A DNA stretch of 64,000 nucleotides. Origin: Micromonospora citrea. Its GTDB lineage: Bacteria > Actinomycetota > Actinomycetes > Mycobacteriales > Micromonosporaceae. Of the stretch, positions 26,713 through 35,820 are shown piece after piece; the stretch's first letter is position 1; each line of letters starts with the position of its first letter. Below the pieces are notes generated by a model, which saw only the letters and a program-made list of their open reading frames with translations, did no database searches and was not told the origin of the DNA. The position numbers and the translations under genes are program-made. The stretch covers positions 5,488,501-5,552,500 of the forward strand of contig NZ_FMHZ01000002.1 of NCBI RefSeq assembly GCF_900090315.1, given 5' to 3'.

Positions 26713-27711
26713 ATGCCGAAAAGTCTGGGGGCGCTCGTGCGCAAGCTGCTGGTCCTCGCGCTGGTCGGGCTCGCCGCGCAACTCGTCGACGGCGCGCTCG
26801 GCATGGCGTACGGGCTCACCTCCTCCACGCTGCTGCTGTTCGTCGGCGTCGCCCCGGCCGCCGCGTCGGCCTCGGTGCACCTGGCCGAGATCGGCACGAC
26901 GCTCGCCGCCGGGGTCGCGCACTGGCGGTTCGGCAACGTCGACTGGCGAGTGGTCGCCCGCATCGCCGTCCCCGGGGCGGCGGGTGCCTTCGCCGGCGCG
27001 ACCTTCCTCAGCGCGATCTCCACGGAGTCGGCCGCGCCGTGGATGGCCGGCATCCTGTTCACCCTCGGCGCGTACCTGCTGGTGCGGTTCACCCGACCGC
27101 TGCGCACGGACCGGCGCGCCGGCCGGCTGCGCGGCCGTCACCTCGGCCCGCTCGGCCTGGTCGCCGGCTTCGTCGACGCCACCGGCGGCGGCGGATGGGG
27201 GCCGGTCGCCACGCCGGCGCTGCTGGTCAGCGGCCGGATGGAGCCCCGCAAGGTGATCGGTTCGGTGGACACGGCGGAGTTCGTGGTCGCCGGCGCCGCC
27301 AGCATCGGTTTCCTCATCGGCCTCGGCTCGGAGGGCTTCCTGCTGCCGATGGTGGCCGCGCTGCTCGTCGGCGGCCTGATCGCCGCGCCGGTCGCCGCCT
27401 GGCTCGTCCGGATCGTCCCCGCCCAGTTGCTCGGCGCGGCGATCGGCGGCGTGATCGTGCTGACCAACGCCCGCACCCTGATGCGCGCCGCCGATCTCGA
27501 CGGTCCGGCCCGGCCCACGGTCTACGCGGTGCTGGCCGCCGCCTGGGTCGTCGCCCTGGTGCTGGCCGTCCGGGTGCTGCGGCGCGCCCGCCGGCAGCGG
27601 ACCGTCGCCGCGACCGCCCTCGCGGACCACGCCCCGGCGGGCGCCGCACCGCAGCGGACGCCGGGTGCCCCGCCGGCACCGAGGTTCGAGCACGCCCCGG
27701 CGCCCCGGTAG
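26713..27711 (+). CDS. TSUP-family (TauE/SafE) permease
   Basis: 332 residues with about eight membrane helices and the two internally similar halves of the family (VDGALGMAYGLTSSTLLLFVG and GFVDATGGGGWGPVATPALLV). Members export sulfite, sulfoacetate or other organosulfur anions. The ATG at 26713 touches an AGGAG, which is too close, so the GTG at 26737 may be the real start. A hydrophilic Pro/Ala-rich tail ends the protein. Its place after an Rrf2 regulator hints at sulfur-linked control. Confidence 0.88.
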   Translation: MPKSLGALVRKLLVLALVGLAAQLVDGALGMAYGLTSSTLLLFVGVAPAAASASVHLAEIGTTLAAGVAHWRFGNVDWRVVARIAVPGAAGAFAGATFLSAISTESAAPWMAGILFTLGAYLLVRFTRPLRTDRRAGRLRGRHLGPLGLVAGFVDATGGGGWGPVATPALLVSGRMEPRKVIGSVDTAEFVVAGAASIGFLIGLGSEGFLLPMVAALLVGGLIAAPVAAWLVRIVPAQLLGAAIGGVIVLTNARTLMRAADLDGPARPTVYAVLAAAWVVALVLAVRVLRRARRQRTVAATALADHAPAGAAPQRTPGAPPAPRFEHAPAPR

Positions 27712-27736
27712 GCGCGACGGCCGACGCCCGTTCCGG

Positions 27737-28489
27737 TCACGTCTGCGAGCGTGGCGCGGCGGGGTCCGGGGCCGCCGGGGGCCTCGTGTAGAGGACGTCG
27801 CGGGCCTGCTCCGCGGCGCGGGTGATGTTCTCGCCGATGAAGTCGACGAAGCGGGCGATGTTCTCCAGGCGGGCGGCGGCGGGGGTGTGGGGTCCGAGGA
27901 CGTCGATGCCGTCGCGCGCGGTCTCGGCGAGCTGGGCGAGGGACCGGGCGTTGCTGATCATCGACTGGTACCAGACGTCGTCGTCCACGACGTAGCGCTC
28001 GCGGCGGCCTTCGTCGCGGTCCCGGCGGACGAGGCCCAGGCTTTCGAGGAGGGCGATCGCCTTCGAGACGGACGCCGGGCTGACCTGGAGGCGCTGGACG
28101 AGTTCGGCCGCGGTGAGGCTGCCCTCGTCGGTGGTGTAGAGGCAGGTCAGCACCCGGGCCATCATCTTGGGCAGGCCCTGCTGCATCAGGAGGGTGGTGA
28201 AGGCCTCCTCGTACTCGCGTACGACCGCGCTGTCGCGCCCGTAGGCCGGTGCGGACGCCTGCGGCGTCCCCGGGGCGGCGGCCTTGCGGTGTCGCCGGGC
28301 GCGGCGTTCGGTGGCGCGGTGGGCCAGGTCGGCGCGGTAGGCGGTGGGGCCGCCGTTGCGCATCACCTCACGCGTGATCGTCGAGGTGGGACGGTCGAGA
28401 CGTCTGGCGATCTCCGCGTACGCGAGCCCGTCGGCGAGCCCCAGCGCGATCTGCTGGCGTTCCTGCTGGCTGAGCCTGCCTCCCGGCAC
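27737..28489 (-). CDS. Two-headed regulator: IS30-type HTH plus GbsR/MarR winged helix
   Basis: 250 residues from GTG 28489, chosen for the AGGGGG just upstream. The N-terminal HTH (GRLSQQERQQIALGLADG, AYAEIARRLDRPTSTITREV) is the kind found in IS30 transposases. The second half is a GbsR/MarR-type winged helix (MMARVLTCLYTTDEGSLTAAEL, VSPASVSKAIALLESLGLVRR, RRERYVVDDDVW). No DDE catalytic domain exists, so it is a regulator and not a transposase. It stands convergent to the TSUP gene. Confidence 0.85.
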   Translation of the reverse strand: MPGGRLSQQERQQIALGLADGLAYAEIARRLDRPTSTITREVMRNGGPTAYRADLAHRATERRARRHRKAAAPGTPQASAPAYGRDSAVVREYEEAFTTLLMQQGLPKMMARVLTCLYTTDEGSLTAAELVQRLQVSPASVSKAIALLESLGLVRRDRDEGRRERYVVDDDVWYQSMISNARSLAQLAETARDGIDVLGPHTPAAARLENIARFVDFIGENITRAAEQARDVLYTRPPAAPDPAAPRSQT

Positions 28490-28572
28490 CGCTGCCCCCT
28501 TCTGTCCGGTATCGAGCTGGAGCGCTTCGATCCCGCAATGATCTCGTTGCCCCGCCCCTGAACGCAACGTAG

Positions 28573-28592
28573 CGTTTCCTCCGCCGGAAACG
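28573..28592 (-). promoter_or_regulatory. Palindrome upstream of the IS30-HTH/GbsR regulator
   Basis: CGTTTCC-N6-GGAAACG is a perfect 7+7 inverted repeat 84 bases upstream of the regulator start, suitable as an autoregulatory operator. Confidence 0.5.
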
Positions 28593-28664
28593 ACGGTGCG
28601 GGAGGAGAAGCCCGACACCCCGCCGTGGCCGCGCGCGGCAGCGGAACCGACGGCCCGGGGCGGG

Positions 28665-30098
28665 TCAGCGGGGGAGCAGGGCGTCCGCGGCGTCGCCGAG
28701 CAGGGACCACGCCTCGTCGACGTGGGCCTCGGTGGTCTGCGGGGAGCCGACGGCCAGGCGCAGCGTGTAGCGGCCGTCGACCCGGGTGTGCGTCAGATGC
28801 ACCCGGCCCGTGGCGTTGACCCGGGCCAGCAGCTCCGCGTTGACCTCGTCGTCGGCGCGCAAGCGGAAGCAGACCAGCGAGTACGGGTGCGCCCCCACCA
28901 GCGCGAACCGGTCGTCGCCGCCGACCCGCTCGGCGAACCGGGCGGCCAGCGCCACCCCGGACCGGATGTGCGACCGCAGCCCCGCGACGCCGTACCAGCG
29001 CAGCACGAACCAGAGCTTCAACGCCCGGAACCGGCGCCCCAGCGGCACCTGCCAGTCCCGGTAGTCGATCACCGCGCCCGACTCGGTGGCGGCGTTGCGC
29101 AGGTACTCGGGCAGCACGCTCAGCGCCTCGATCAGCTCCGCCGAGTCGGCCACCCAGAACGCGTCGCAGTCGAAGCCGGTCAGCAGCCACTTGTGCGGGT
29201 CGAAGCAGTACGAGTCGGCGTACTCCAGGCCGGCGTGCCCGAACCGCAGCTCCGGGCAGACCGCAGCCGCCCCCGCGTACGCGGCGTCGACGTGCAGGAA
29301 GATCCCGTACTCGGCGCAGATCGCGCCGATCTCCGGCAGCGGGTCGACGGCGGTCGTGGACGTGGTGCCGACGGTCGCCACCACGATCGCCGGCACCACA
29401 CCGGCCGCCACGTCCGCCTCGATCGCCGCGCGCAGCGCCGCCGGGGACATCGCCTGCGTCTCCGGGTCGACCTCGACCGGGCGTACGCCGTCGGCGCCCA
29501 GCCCGGCGATCCGCGCGGCTTTCTCGATCGACGAGTGCCCCTGGGTGGACGCGTAGGCGCGGTGACGGCGGTCGACGCCGACCTCCCGCCACCGGCCGCC
29601 GCCGGCGCGGTGCAACGCGACCAGGGTCGCCACCAGCGTCGCCGACGACGCCGAGTCCTGGATCACCCCGCCGCCGCCCGAGCCGGAGCGGAACCGCTTC
29701 GGCAGGTCCAGCAGCTCGGCGAGCCAGTCCAGCATCACGGTCTCCAGCTCGGTGCACGCCGGACCGGTGGCCCAGAGCATGCCCTGCACCCCCAGCCCCG
29801 AACTGACCAGGTCGCCCAGCACGCTCGGGCCGGAGGTGTTCGCGGGGAAGTAGCCGAAGAACCCGGGATGCTGCCAGTGCGTCAGCCCGGGGACGACGAG
29901 GGCGTCCAGGTCGGCGAGGACCGCCTCCACCGGCTCACCGTGCTCCGGCGGGCCGGCGGGCAGCCGGGCGGCCACCGCGCCGGGCGGATCCTGCGACGTC
30001 ACGGGGCGTTGCCCCACCGTCGCCCAGTAGTCGGCGATCCAGTCCACCACGGCGTGCCCGGCGCGGCGGAACTCGTCCGGGGTCATGTGCTCAGCCAC
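28665..30098 (-). CDS. PLP-dependent aromatic L-amino-acid decarboxylase
   Basis: 477 residues, group II decarboxylase. Landmarks are HWQHPGFFGYFPANTS, the PLP phosphate site, VATVGTTSTTAVDPL, HVDAAYAGAAAVCPE, and the PLP lysine K303 in FDPHKWLLTGFDC. The closest types are tyrosine/tryptophan/DOPA decarboxylases, which release CO2 to form the amine. The exact substrate cannot be told. ATG starts at 30098 or 30086. It is divergent from the secreted lyase gene. Confidence 0.92.
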   Translation of the reverse strand: MAEHMTPDEFRRAGHAVVDWIADYWATVGQRPVTSQDPPGAVAARLPAGPPEHGEPVEAVLADLDALVVPGLTHWQHPGFFGYFPANTSGPSVLGDLVSSGLGVQGMLWATGPACTELETVMLDWLAELLDLPKRFRSGSGGGGVIQDSASSATLVATLVALHRAGGGRWREVGVDRRHRAYASTQGHSSIEKAARIAGLGADGVRPVEVDPETQAMSPAALRAAIEADVAAGVVPAIVVATVGTTSTTAVDPLPEIGAICAEYGIFLHVDAAYAGAAAVCPELRFGHAGLEYADSYCFDPHKWLLTGFDCDAFWVADSAELIEALSVLPEYLRNAATESGAVIDYRDWQVPLGRRFRALKLWFVLRWYGVAGLRSHIRSGVALAARFAERVGGDDRFALVGAHPYSLVCFRLRADDEVNAELLARVNATGRVHLTHTRVDGRYTLRLAVGSPQTTEAHVDEAWSLLGDAADALLPR

Positions 30099-30156
30099 GA
30101 CCTGAGTCGATCAAGAATCCGGACCGGCGGCAAGGTGGCGGCCGATTGTGTCGAGA

Positions 30157-30164
30157 AAGCGCTT
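30157..30164 (+). promoter_or_regulatory. LacI-type operator-like site before the pectin lyase gene
   Basis: GAAAGCGCTTGC contains the perfect palindrome AAGCGCTT, the core of many LacI-family sites in front of actinobacterial polysaccharide-degrading enzymes. It is about 158 bases upstream of the lyase start. Confidence 0.45.
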
Positions 30165-30321
30165 GCCCTAGCATCCCAGGTGCGCGGAGCCACCCTCGTG
30201 TCGACGCCGATCGGTCGCGTCGCACCACCACCGCCGCCAGCGCGGCGTACGCCTCCCGCCGGCCCAGGGCAGGCCGACGGCGACCGGCGGCCGCGCGCCG
30301 ACCTCCCCGGAGGATCGCCCC

Positions 30322-32568
30322 ATGCCCGTCACCCCCCACCGCGTCGCGCTCCTCGCCGCGGGCGCCGCGGCCGCTCTCGTCGCCGGCGCACTCCCGACCC
30401 TGACCGCCGCGGCCGCCGCCACCGCCTGCCGGGTCGACTACCGGATCACCAGCCAGTGGCCCGGCGGTTTCGGCGCCGACGTCACCGTGACCAATCTCGG
30501 CGACCCGCTCACCGGCTGGACCCTGACGTGGTCCTACGCCGCCGGCCAGCGGGTCGGCCAGGCGTGGAACGCCGTCGTGACCCAGTCCGGGGCGCAGGTC
30601 ACCGCCCGCAACGTCGACCACAACGGTGCGATCGGCACCGGCGGCGCCGCCGCCTTCGGCTTCACCGGCTCGTGGGACGGCACGGCCAACCCCGTTCCGG
30701 CGGGCTTCGCCCTCGACGGTACGGCCTGCACCGGCGCGCCACCCACCAGCACGCCACCCACCAGCACGCCACCGACGACTCCGCCCCCGACGACCCCACC
30801 GCCTGGTGCCAAGCAGATGGAGGATCTCGACCGGGGCCTGGTCAGCGTCCGGTCCGGCACCGGCAACCTGGTCTCCTGGCGGCTGCTCGGCACCGAGACC
30901 TCCGGGGTGGCGTTCCACCTCTACCGCGACGGCACCCGGATCACCGGCGCGCCGATCACGGGCGCCACCGCCTGGCTCGACGCCGGCGCGGCGGCCGGGG
31001 CGTCCTACACCGTGCGGGCCGTGGTAGGCGGGGCGGAACAGGCCCCCTCCGCGCCCGCGCTTCAGCTTCCCGCCGGCCACCTCGACGTGCCGTTGCAGGT
31101 GCCGGCCGGCGGGGTCACCCCGAGCGGGGAGAGCTACACCTACTCCGCCAACGACGCCAGCGTCGGCGACCTCGACGGCGACGGCGACTACGAGTTCGTG
31201 GTCAAATGGGAGCCGTCGAACGCCAGGGACAACTCCCAGTCCGGCTACACCGGCAACGTGTACGTCGACGCGTACACCCTGACCGGCGCCCGGCTGTGGC
31301 GCGTCGACCTGGGCCGAAACATCCGTGCCGGCGCCCACTACACCCAGTTCCAGGTGTACGACTACGACGGCGACGGCCGCGCCGAGGTGGCCATGAAGAC
31401 CGCCGACGGCACCCGCACCGGCACCGGCCAGGTCATCGGCTCCGCGACGGCGGACCACCGCAACTCCGGCGGCTACGTCCTGACCGGCCCCGAGTACCTC
31501 ACGATGTTCGACGGGCGCACCGGCGCGGCGCTCTCCACCGTCGCCTACGACCCGCCGCGCGGCACGGTCTCCTCCTGGGGCGACAGCTACGGCAACCGGG
31601 TCGACCGCTTCCTCGCCGCCACCGCCTACCTCGACGGGCGGCGCCCGTCGCTGGTGATGGCCCGGGGCTACTACACCCGCGCGGTCATCGCCGCCTGGGA
31701 CTTCCGCGACGGCACCCTGCGCAAGCGGTGGACCTTCGACTCGAACGCCTCGGGCAACGGCGCCGCCTCCGGTCAGGGCAACCACAACCTCTCCGTCGCC
31801 GACGTCGACGCCGACGGGCGGCAGGAGATCGTGTACGGCTCCGCCACCGTCGACGACGACGGTCGCCTGATGTACGCCACCGGCTACGGTCACGGCGACG
31901 CCCTGCACGTCGGCGACCTCGTCCCGCAGCGCGCCGGGCTGGAGGTCTTCACCATCCACGAGTCCGGCAGCCAGCCCGCGGCCGACCTGCACGACGCCCG
32001 CACCGGCCAGGTCGTCTGGCAGCGGCCGAACAACGGGGGAGCCGAGGGGCCCGGCCGGGGCGTCGCCGCCGACGTCCACGCCGGCAGCCCCGGCGCCGAG
32101 TTCTGGGGCGCCGGCACCCACATGGGCGACCTCTACGGCGCGACCGGAGCCGTCGTCGGCCGCCGGCCGTCCTCGGCGAACTTCCTCGTCTGGTGGGACG
32201 GCGACCCCGTCCGGGAGCTGCTCGACGGCACCCGGATCGACAAGTACGGAACGGGCGGCGACACCCGCCTGCTGACCGGCAGCGGGGTGGCGTCGAACAA
32301 CGGCACCAAGTCCACCCCGGCGCTCTCCGCCGACCTGTTCGGCGACTGGCGGGAGGAGGTCGTCTGGCGCACCAGCGACAGTCGCGCCCTGCGGATCCAC
32401 AGCACGCCCACACCCACGGGCACCCGGATCCACACGCTGATGCACGACCCGCAGTACCGGGTCGCGGTCGCCTGGCAGAACACCGCCTACAACCAGCCCC
32501 CGCACCCGGGCTTCTTCCTCGGCGACGGGATGGGCGCGCCGCCGACGCCGAACATCTACCTGCGCTGA
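30322..32568 (+). CDS. Secreted rhamnogalacturonan lyase (PL11) with N-terminal CBM2
   Basis: 748 residues. A signal peptide (to about residue 34) is followed by a cellulose-binding CBM2 module bounded by C36 and C136 with exposed tryptophans (QWPGG, GWTLTW, SWDG). A Pro/Thr linker (139-163) leads into the PL11 lyase, an eight-bladed propeller with calcium loops DGDGDYE, DYDGDGR and DVDADGR. The enzyme cleaves the rhamnogalacturonan I backbone of pectin by beta-elimination. SD GGAGGA is seven bases before the ATG. The operator-like AAGCGCTT suggests sugar control. Confidence 0.95.
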   Translation: MPVTPHRVALLAAGAAAALVAGALPTLTAAAAATACRVDYRITSQWPGGFGADVTVTNLGDPLTGWTLTWSYAAGQRVGQAWNAVVTQSGAQVTARNVDHNGAIGTGGAAAFGFTGSWDGTANPVPAGFALDGTACTGAPPTSTPPTSTPPTTPPPTTPPPGAKQMEDLDRGLVSVRSGTGNLVSWRLLGTETSGVAFHLYRDGTRITGAPITGATAWLDAGAAAGASYTVRAVVGGAEQAPSAPALQLPAGHLDVPLQVPAGGVTPSGESYTYSANDASVGDLDGDGDYEFVVKWEPSNARDNSQSGYTGNVYVDAYTLTGARLWRVDLGRNIRAGAHYTQFQVYDYDGDGRAEVAMKTADGTRTGTGQVIGSATADHRNSGGYVLTGPEYLTMFDGRTGAALSTVAYDPPRGTVSSWGDSYGNRVDRFLAATAYLDGRRPSLVMARGYYTRAVIAAWDFRDGTLRKRWTFDSNASGNGAASGQGNHNLSVADVDADGRQEIVYGSATVDDDGRLMYATGYGHGDALHVGDLVPQRAGLEVFTIHESGSQPAADLHDARTGQVVWQRPNNGGAEGPGRGVAADVHAGSPGAEFWGAGTHMGDLYGATGAVVGRRPSSANFLVWWDGDPVRELLDGTRIDKYGTGGDTRLLTGSGVASNNGTKSTPALSADLFGDWREEVVWRTSDSRALRIHSTPTPTGTRIHTLMHDPQYRVAVAWQNTAYNQPPHPGFFLGDGMGAPPTPNIYLR

Positions 32569-32626
32569 CCCGGCCGGCGCTCACGCCCGCCACCCCGCCG
32601 GCGGGGGAGGGAACGGAGGGGGCAGG

Positions 32627-32683
32627 CCGCCGGAGACGAGTCAGACCGCCGGAGACGAGTCAGACCGCCGGAGACGGAACAAG
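32627..32683. repeat. Minisatellite, 19-bp unit, three copies
   Basis: CCGCCGGAGACGAGTCAGA starts at 32627, 32646 and 32665; the third copy diverges at its 3' end. The rest of 32569-32857 contains one terminator-like inverted repeat and nothing else recognisable. Confidence 0.85.
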
Positions 32684-32700
32684 ACGCCGGTGGCGGGACA

Positions 32701-32746
32701 GGCACCGGGCCCGGCCGCGGAATCCGCACAGCCGAGGCCCGGTGCC
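32701..32746. terminator. Inverted repeat between converging genes
   Basis: GGCACCGGGCC (32701-32711) pairs perfectly with GGCCCGGTGCC (32736-32746) around a 24-base loop, placed between the lyase gene and the opposing LLM gene. Confidence 0.55.
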
Positions 32747-32857
32747 CCACACCGCGGCATCCCCGACCCGTCCCGACCGGAGATGCCGTACCACCACCGG
32801 GGACAAACCTAGGCGGTCCGCGCGTCTCCCCGGTGACGGCGACGTGAAGATCGTGTT

Positions 32858-33868
32858 TCAGCCGTCCCGGCGCAGGCCACCGGCCACCTTGGTCGCGATC
32901 AGCTCGTACGACCGCACCCGGTCGGCCACGTCGTACACCAGCGTGGTCAGCATCAGCTCGTCCGCCCCGGTACGCGCCAACAGCTCACCGAGCTGCCGCC
33001 GTACCGTCTCCGGCGACCCCATCGCCTGCCCCTCCCGGCGCTGCCGCACGAACTCCCGCTCGACCTCCGTGAAGGGGTACGCCGCCGCCTCGTCCGGCGA
33101 CGCCAGCGGCCCCGGACGACCCGAGCGCAGCCGCAGCAGCGACAGCGCGCTCGGCCCCGCCAGCCACTCCGCCCGCTCGTCGCTGTCCGCGCAGACCGCG
33201 TTGACCGCCACCATCGCGTACGGCTCGGCGAGCCACCGCGACGGCCGGAAGCTCTGCCGGTACAGCGCCAGCGCGGGCAGCGTGTGCTGCGAACTGAAGT
33301 GGTGCGCGAACGAGAACGGCAACCCCAGCATCCCGGCGAGCTGGGCGCTGAACCCGCTGGAGCCGAGCAGCCAGACCGCCGGCTGCTGGCCGCGACCGGG
33401 AGTGGCGGTGATCGGCCCGGGCCGCTCGCCGGTGAAGTGGTTCATCAGTTCCGCCAGCTCCCGGGGGAAACCCTCCGCCGACAGCCCCTCCATCGTCCGG
33501 CGCAGCGCCAGCGCGGTCACCTGGTCGGTGCCCGGGGCACGCCCGATGCCCAGGTCGATCCGGCCCGGATGCAACGCGTCGAGCGTGCCGAACTGCTCGG
33601 CCACCACCAGCGGCGCGTGGTTGGGCAGCATCACTCCGCCCGAGCCCAGCCGGATCGTCGAGGTGTGCGCGGCCAGGTGCGCCAGCAGCACCGCCGGGGC
33701 GGAACTCGCGATCCCCGGCATGTTGTGGTGCTCGGCCACCCAGAACCGGTGGTATCCCAGCTCCTCCGTACGCCGGGCCAGCTCGGTGGTGTGCCGCAGG
33801 GCCTCACCGGCCGTGGCGCCGGCCGCGACCGGGGCGAGGTCAAGAACAGACAGCGGTACGTCGATCAC
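32858..33868 (-). CDS. LLM-class flavin-dependent oxidoreductase (LuxA-like, MsnO8 type)
   Basis: 336 residues from GTG 33868. The luciferase-like TIM barrel shows [74 protein letters not shown] and [12 protein letters not shown]. These group-1 alkane-monooxygenase-like proteins use FMNH2 or F420H2; nothing decides which. The longer ATG frame (33913) adds 15 residues with no family similarity. It stands alone, convergent to the lyase. Confidence 0.9.
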   Translation of the reverse strand: MIDVPLSVLDLAPVAAGATAGEALRHTTELARRTEELGYHRFWVAEHHNMPGIASSAPAVLLAHLAAHTSTIRLGSGGVMLPNHAPLVVAEQFGTLDALHPGRIDLGIGRAPGTDQVTALALRRTMEGLSAEGFPRELAELMNHFTGERPGPITATPGRGQQPAVWLLGSSGFSAQLAGMLGLPFSFAHHFSSQHTLPALALYRQSFRPSRWLAEPYAMVAVNAVCADSDERAEWLAGPSALSLLRLRSGRPGPLASPDEAAAYPFTEVEREFVRQRREGQAMGSPETVRRQLGELLARTGADELMLTTLVYDVADRVRSYELIATKVAGGLRRDG

Positions 33869-33938
33869 ACAGCAGGGCAACCCGGCCCGCTCCCGAATTG
33901 TTCCCCGGAGCAACCAGCCCCACGTTCCGACCCGGCCG

Positions 33939-34418
33939 TCAGCCCTGGCCCCTGGCCTGCTCGAAGATCAGGCTCGTCTGGGTGTGCTGCACCGCCGGAT
34001 CCACCGCCAGATGGTCCAGCACGAAGTCGCGCAGGGCGTCCGCCGACGCGGCCCGCACATGCAGCACGTAGTCCTCCGCGCCCGCCACGTGGAACACCGA
34101 CACCACTCCCGGAAACCGCACCGACCGCGCCCGGAACGCGTCCACCACCGCCCGCTCGTGCGCGGTCAGCCGCACCGACACGAGCGCCTGCAACGGCAGC
34201 CCCATCGCGGCCGGATCCACCTCCGCGTGGAACCCCCGGATCGCGCCGCTCTCCCGCAGCGCCCGGGTGCGGGTCAGGCACGTCGACGGGGCGACCCCGA
34301 CCCGCTCGGCCAGGGCGTTGTTCGGCAGCCGCCCGTCGGCGGCCAACTCCGACAGGATCGCGCGGTCGGTGTCGTCGAGGGCCGCGAACCGCCGCACATC
34401 ATTCGTCGCAAGGGGCAT
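33939..34418 (-). CDS. Lrp/AsnC-family regulator
   Basis: 159 residues. The N-terminal HTH ([44 protein letters not shown]) and the C-terminal RAM effector domain ([20 protein letters not shown]) are complete. The ATG at 34418 is preferred because GGAGGA lies just upstream; the frame start at 34433 would begin inside that SD. Divergent from the PLP gammalyase gene with an 83-base AT-rich spacer, so it probably controls that gene in response to an amino acid. Confidence 0.92.
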   Translation of the reverse strand: MPLATNDVRRFAALDDTDRAILSELAADGRLPNNALAERVGVAPSTCLTRTRALRESGAIRGFHAEVDPAAMGLPLQALVSVRLTAHERAVVDAFRARSVRFPGVVSVFHVAGAEDYVLHVRAASADALRDFVLDHLAVDPAVQHTQTSLIFEQARGQG

Positions 34419-34501
34419 GGAAACATCCTCCACCGAATCAGCAAGCCAACGGAAGGATTGTTATCGAATCATCTTCGGATCTATTGCCTCACTGCGGCGC
34501 T

Positions 34502-35680
34502 ATGTTCGATCCTTCCGGCATGACGACCGTGGACACCCGAGCCGTGCACGCCGGCCGCGACGACCTCGCCGCCCTGGGCGTCCACGTGCCACCCATCGAC
34601 CTCTCCACCACCAATCCGCTGCCGTCGGTCGAGGCCGGCGGCGACGCGTACGAGACCCTCGCCACCGGGGGCACCCTGCCCACCGGCGGCAGCGCCGTCT
34701 ACCAGCGCCTGTGGAACCCGACCGTCGCCCGCTTCGAGACCGCCCTCGCCGCCCTCGAAGACACCACCGACGCCGTCGCCTTCGCCAGCGGCATGGCCGC
34801 CCTCACCGCCACGCTCCTCGCCGCCACCCGGGACGGCAAACGCCACCTCGTCGCCGTCCGCCCGCTCTACGGCGGCACCGACCACGTGCTCGCCACCGGC
34901 CTGCTCGGCACCACCGTGACCTGGGCCGGGCCCGACGAGGTCGCGGCCGCCGTCCGCCCCGACACCGCCCTGGTGATCGCCGAGACCCCGGCCAACCCCA
35001 CCCTCGACCTGGTGGAGATCGCCGCGCTCGCCCGCGCCGCCGGCGACGTGCCCCTGCTCGTCGACAACACCGTCGCCACCCCCGTGCTCCAGCAGCCCGC
35101 CCGCCACGGTGCCGCCCTCGTGCTGCACAGCGCCACCAAGAGCATCGGCGGCCACGGCGACGTCCTCGCCGGCGTGGTCGCCTGCGACGCCGACTGGGCA
35201 GCCCGGCTGCGCCAGGTCCGCGCGCTCACCGGCGCGATCCTGCACCCCCTCGGCGGCTACCTGCTGCACCGCGGCCTGCAGACCCTGCCGGTGCGGGTCC
35301 GCGCCCAGCAGGCCGGCGCCGAGAAGCTCGCCGCCTGGCTCGCCGCCCACCCGGCCGTCACCCGGGCGCACCACCCGTCACTGCACGACCCGGCCGGGCT
35401 CGTCGGCCGGCAGATGAGCGGCCCGGGCAGCCTCCTCGCCTTCGAGGTACGCGGCGGCGCGCCCGCCGCGGCAGCCGTCGCGAACGCCTGCCAGCTGATC
35501 ACCCACGCGGTGTCGCTCGGCGGCGTCGACACCCTCATCCAGCACCCGGCGTCGCTGACCCACCGCCCGGTCGAGGGCGAGGCCAAGCCCGCCGGCGGCC
35601 TGCTGCGCGTCTCCGTCGGCCTGGAGGACCCGGAGGACCTGCGCGTGGACCTGGCGCGGGCGCTCGCCGAACTCGGCTGA
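34502..35680 (+). CDS. Methionine gamma-lyase / cystathionine gamma-synthase-type PLP enzyme
   Basis: 392 residues from ATG 34502, or 386 from ATG 34520; neither has an SD, so leaderless translation is possible. Cys/Met metabolism PLP family: FASGMAALTATLLA, ETPANPTLDLVEI, LLVDNTVATPVLQQP, and the PLP lysine in HSATKSIGGHGD (K213, or K207 from the second ATG). The C-terminus reads SLGGVDTLIQHPASLTH. With an AsnC regulator divergent, a degradative role on methionine or cysteine is likelier than biosynthesis (inference). Confidence 0.9.
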   Translation: MFDPSGMTTVDTRAVHAGRDDLAALGVHVPPIDLSTTNPLPSVEAGGDAYETLATGGTLPTGGSAVYQRLWNPTVARFETALAALEDTTDAVAFASGMAALTATLLAATRDGKRHLVAVRPLYGGTDHVLATGLLGTTVTWAGPDEVAAAVRPDTALVIAETPANPTLDLVEIAALARAAGDVPLLVDNTVATPVLQQPARHGAALVLHSATKSIGGHGDVLAGVVACDADWAARLRQVRALTGAILHPLGGYLLHRGLQTLPVRVRAQQAGAEKLAAWLAAHPAVTRAHHPSLHDPAGLVGRQMSGPGSLLAFEVRGGAPAAAAVANACQLITHAVSLGGVDTLIQHPASLTHRPVEGEAKPAGGLLRVSVGLEDPEDLRVDLARALAELG

Positions 35681-35820
35681 GCCGGCGCCTCCGCGCGCCC
35701 GGCAGCTCGGCACTTCCGCCCCTGCGAGCCAAAGCCAGCCGGGTCGGGCGGGCAGCCGGTCGCGAGGCGGTCGCCCGCCCCTCCGAGCGGGTCGCACAGC
35801 GGGGGATTCCAGCGGGCGGG

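Noticed and set aside
27737..28489. IS30 transposase
   Set aside because: Only the HTH resembles IS30; the rest is a winged-helix regulator and there is no DDE domain or terminal repeats.
28596..34523. A 1975-codon open frame on the plus strand
   Set aside because: It runs antisense through the decarboxylase and out of frame through the lyase gene. It is stop-free only because of the GC content and has no domain similarity.
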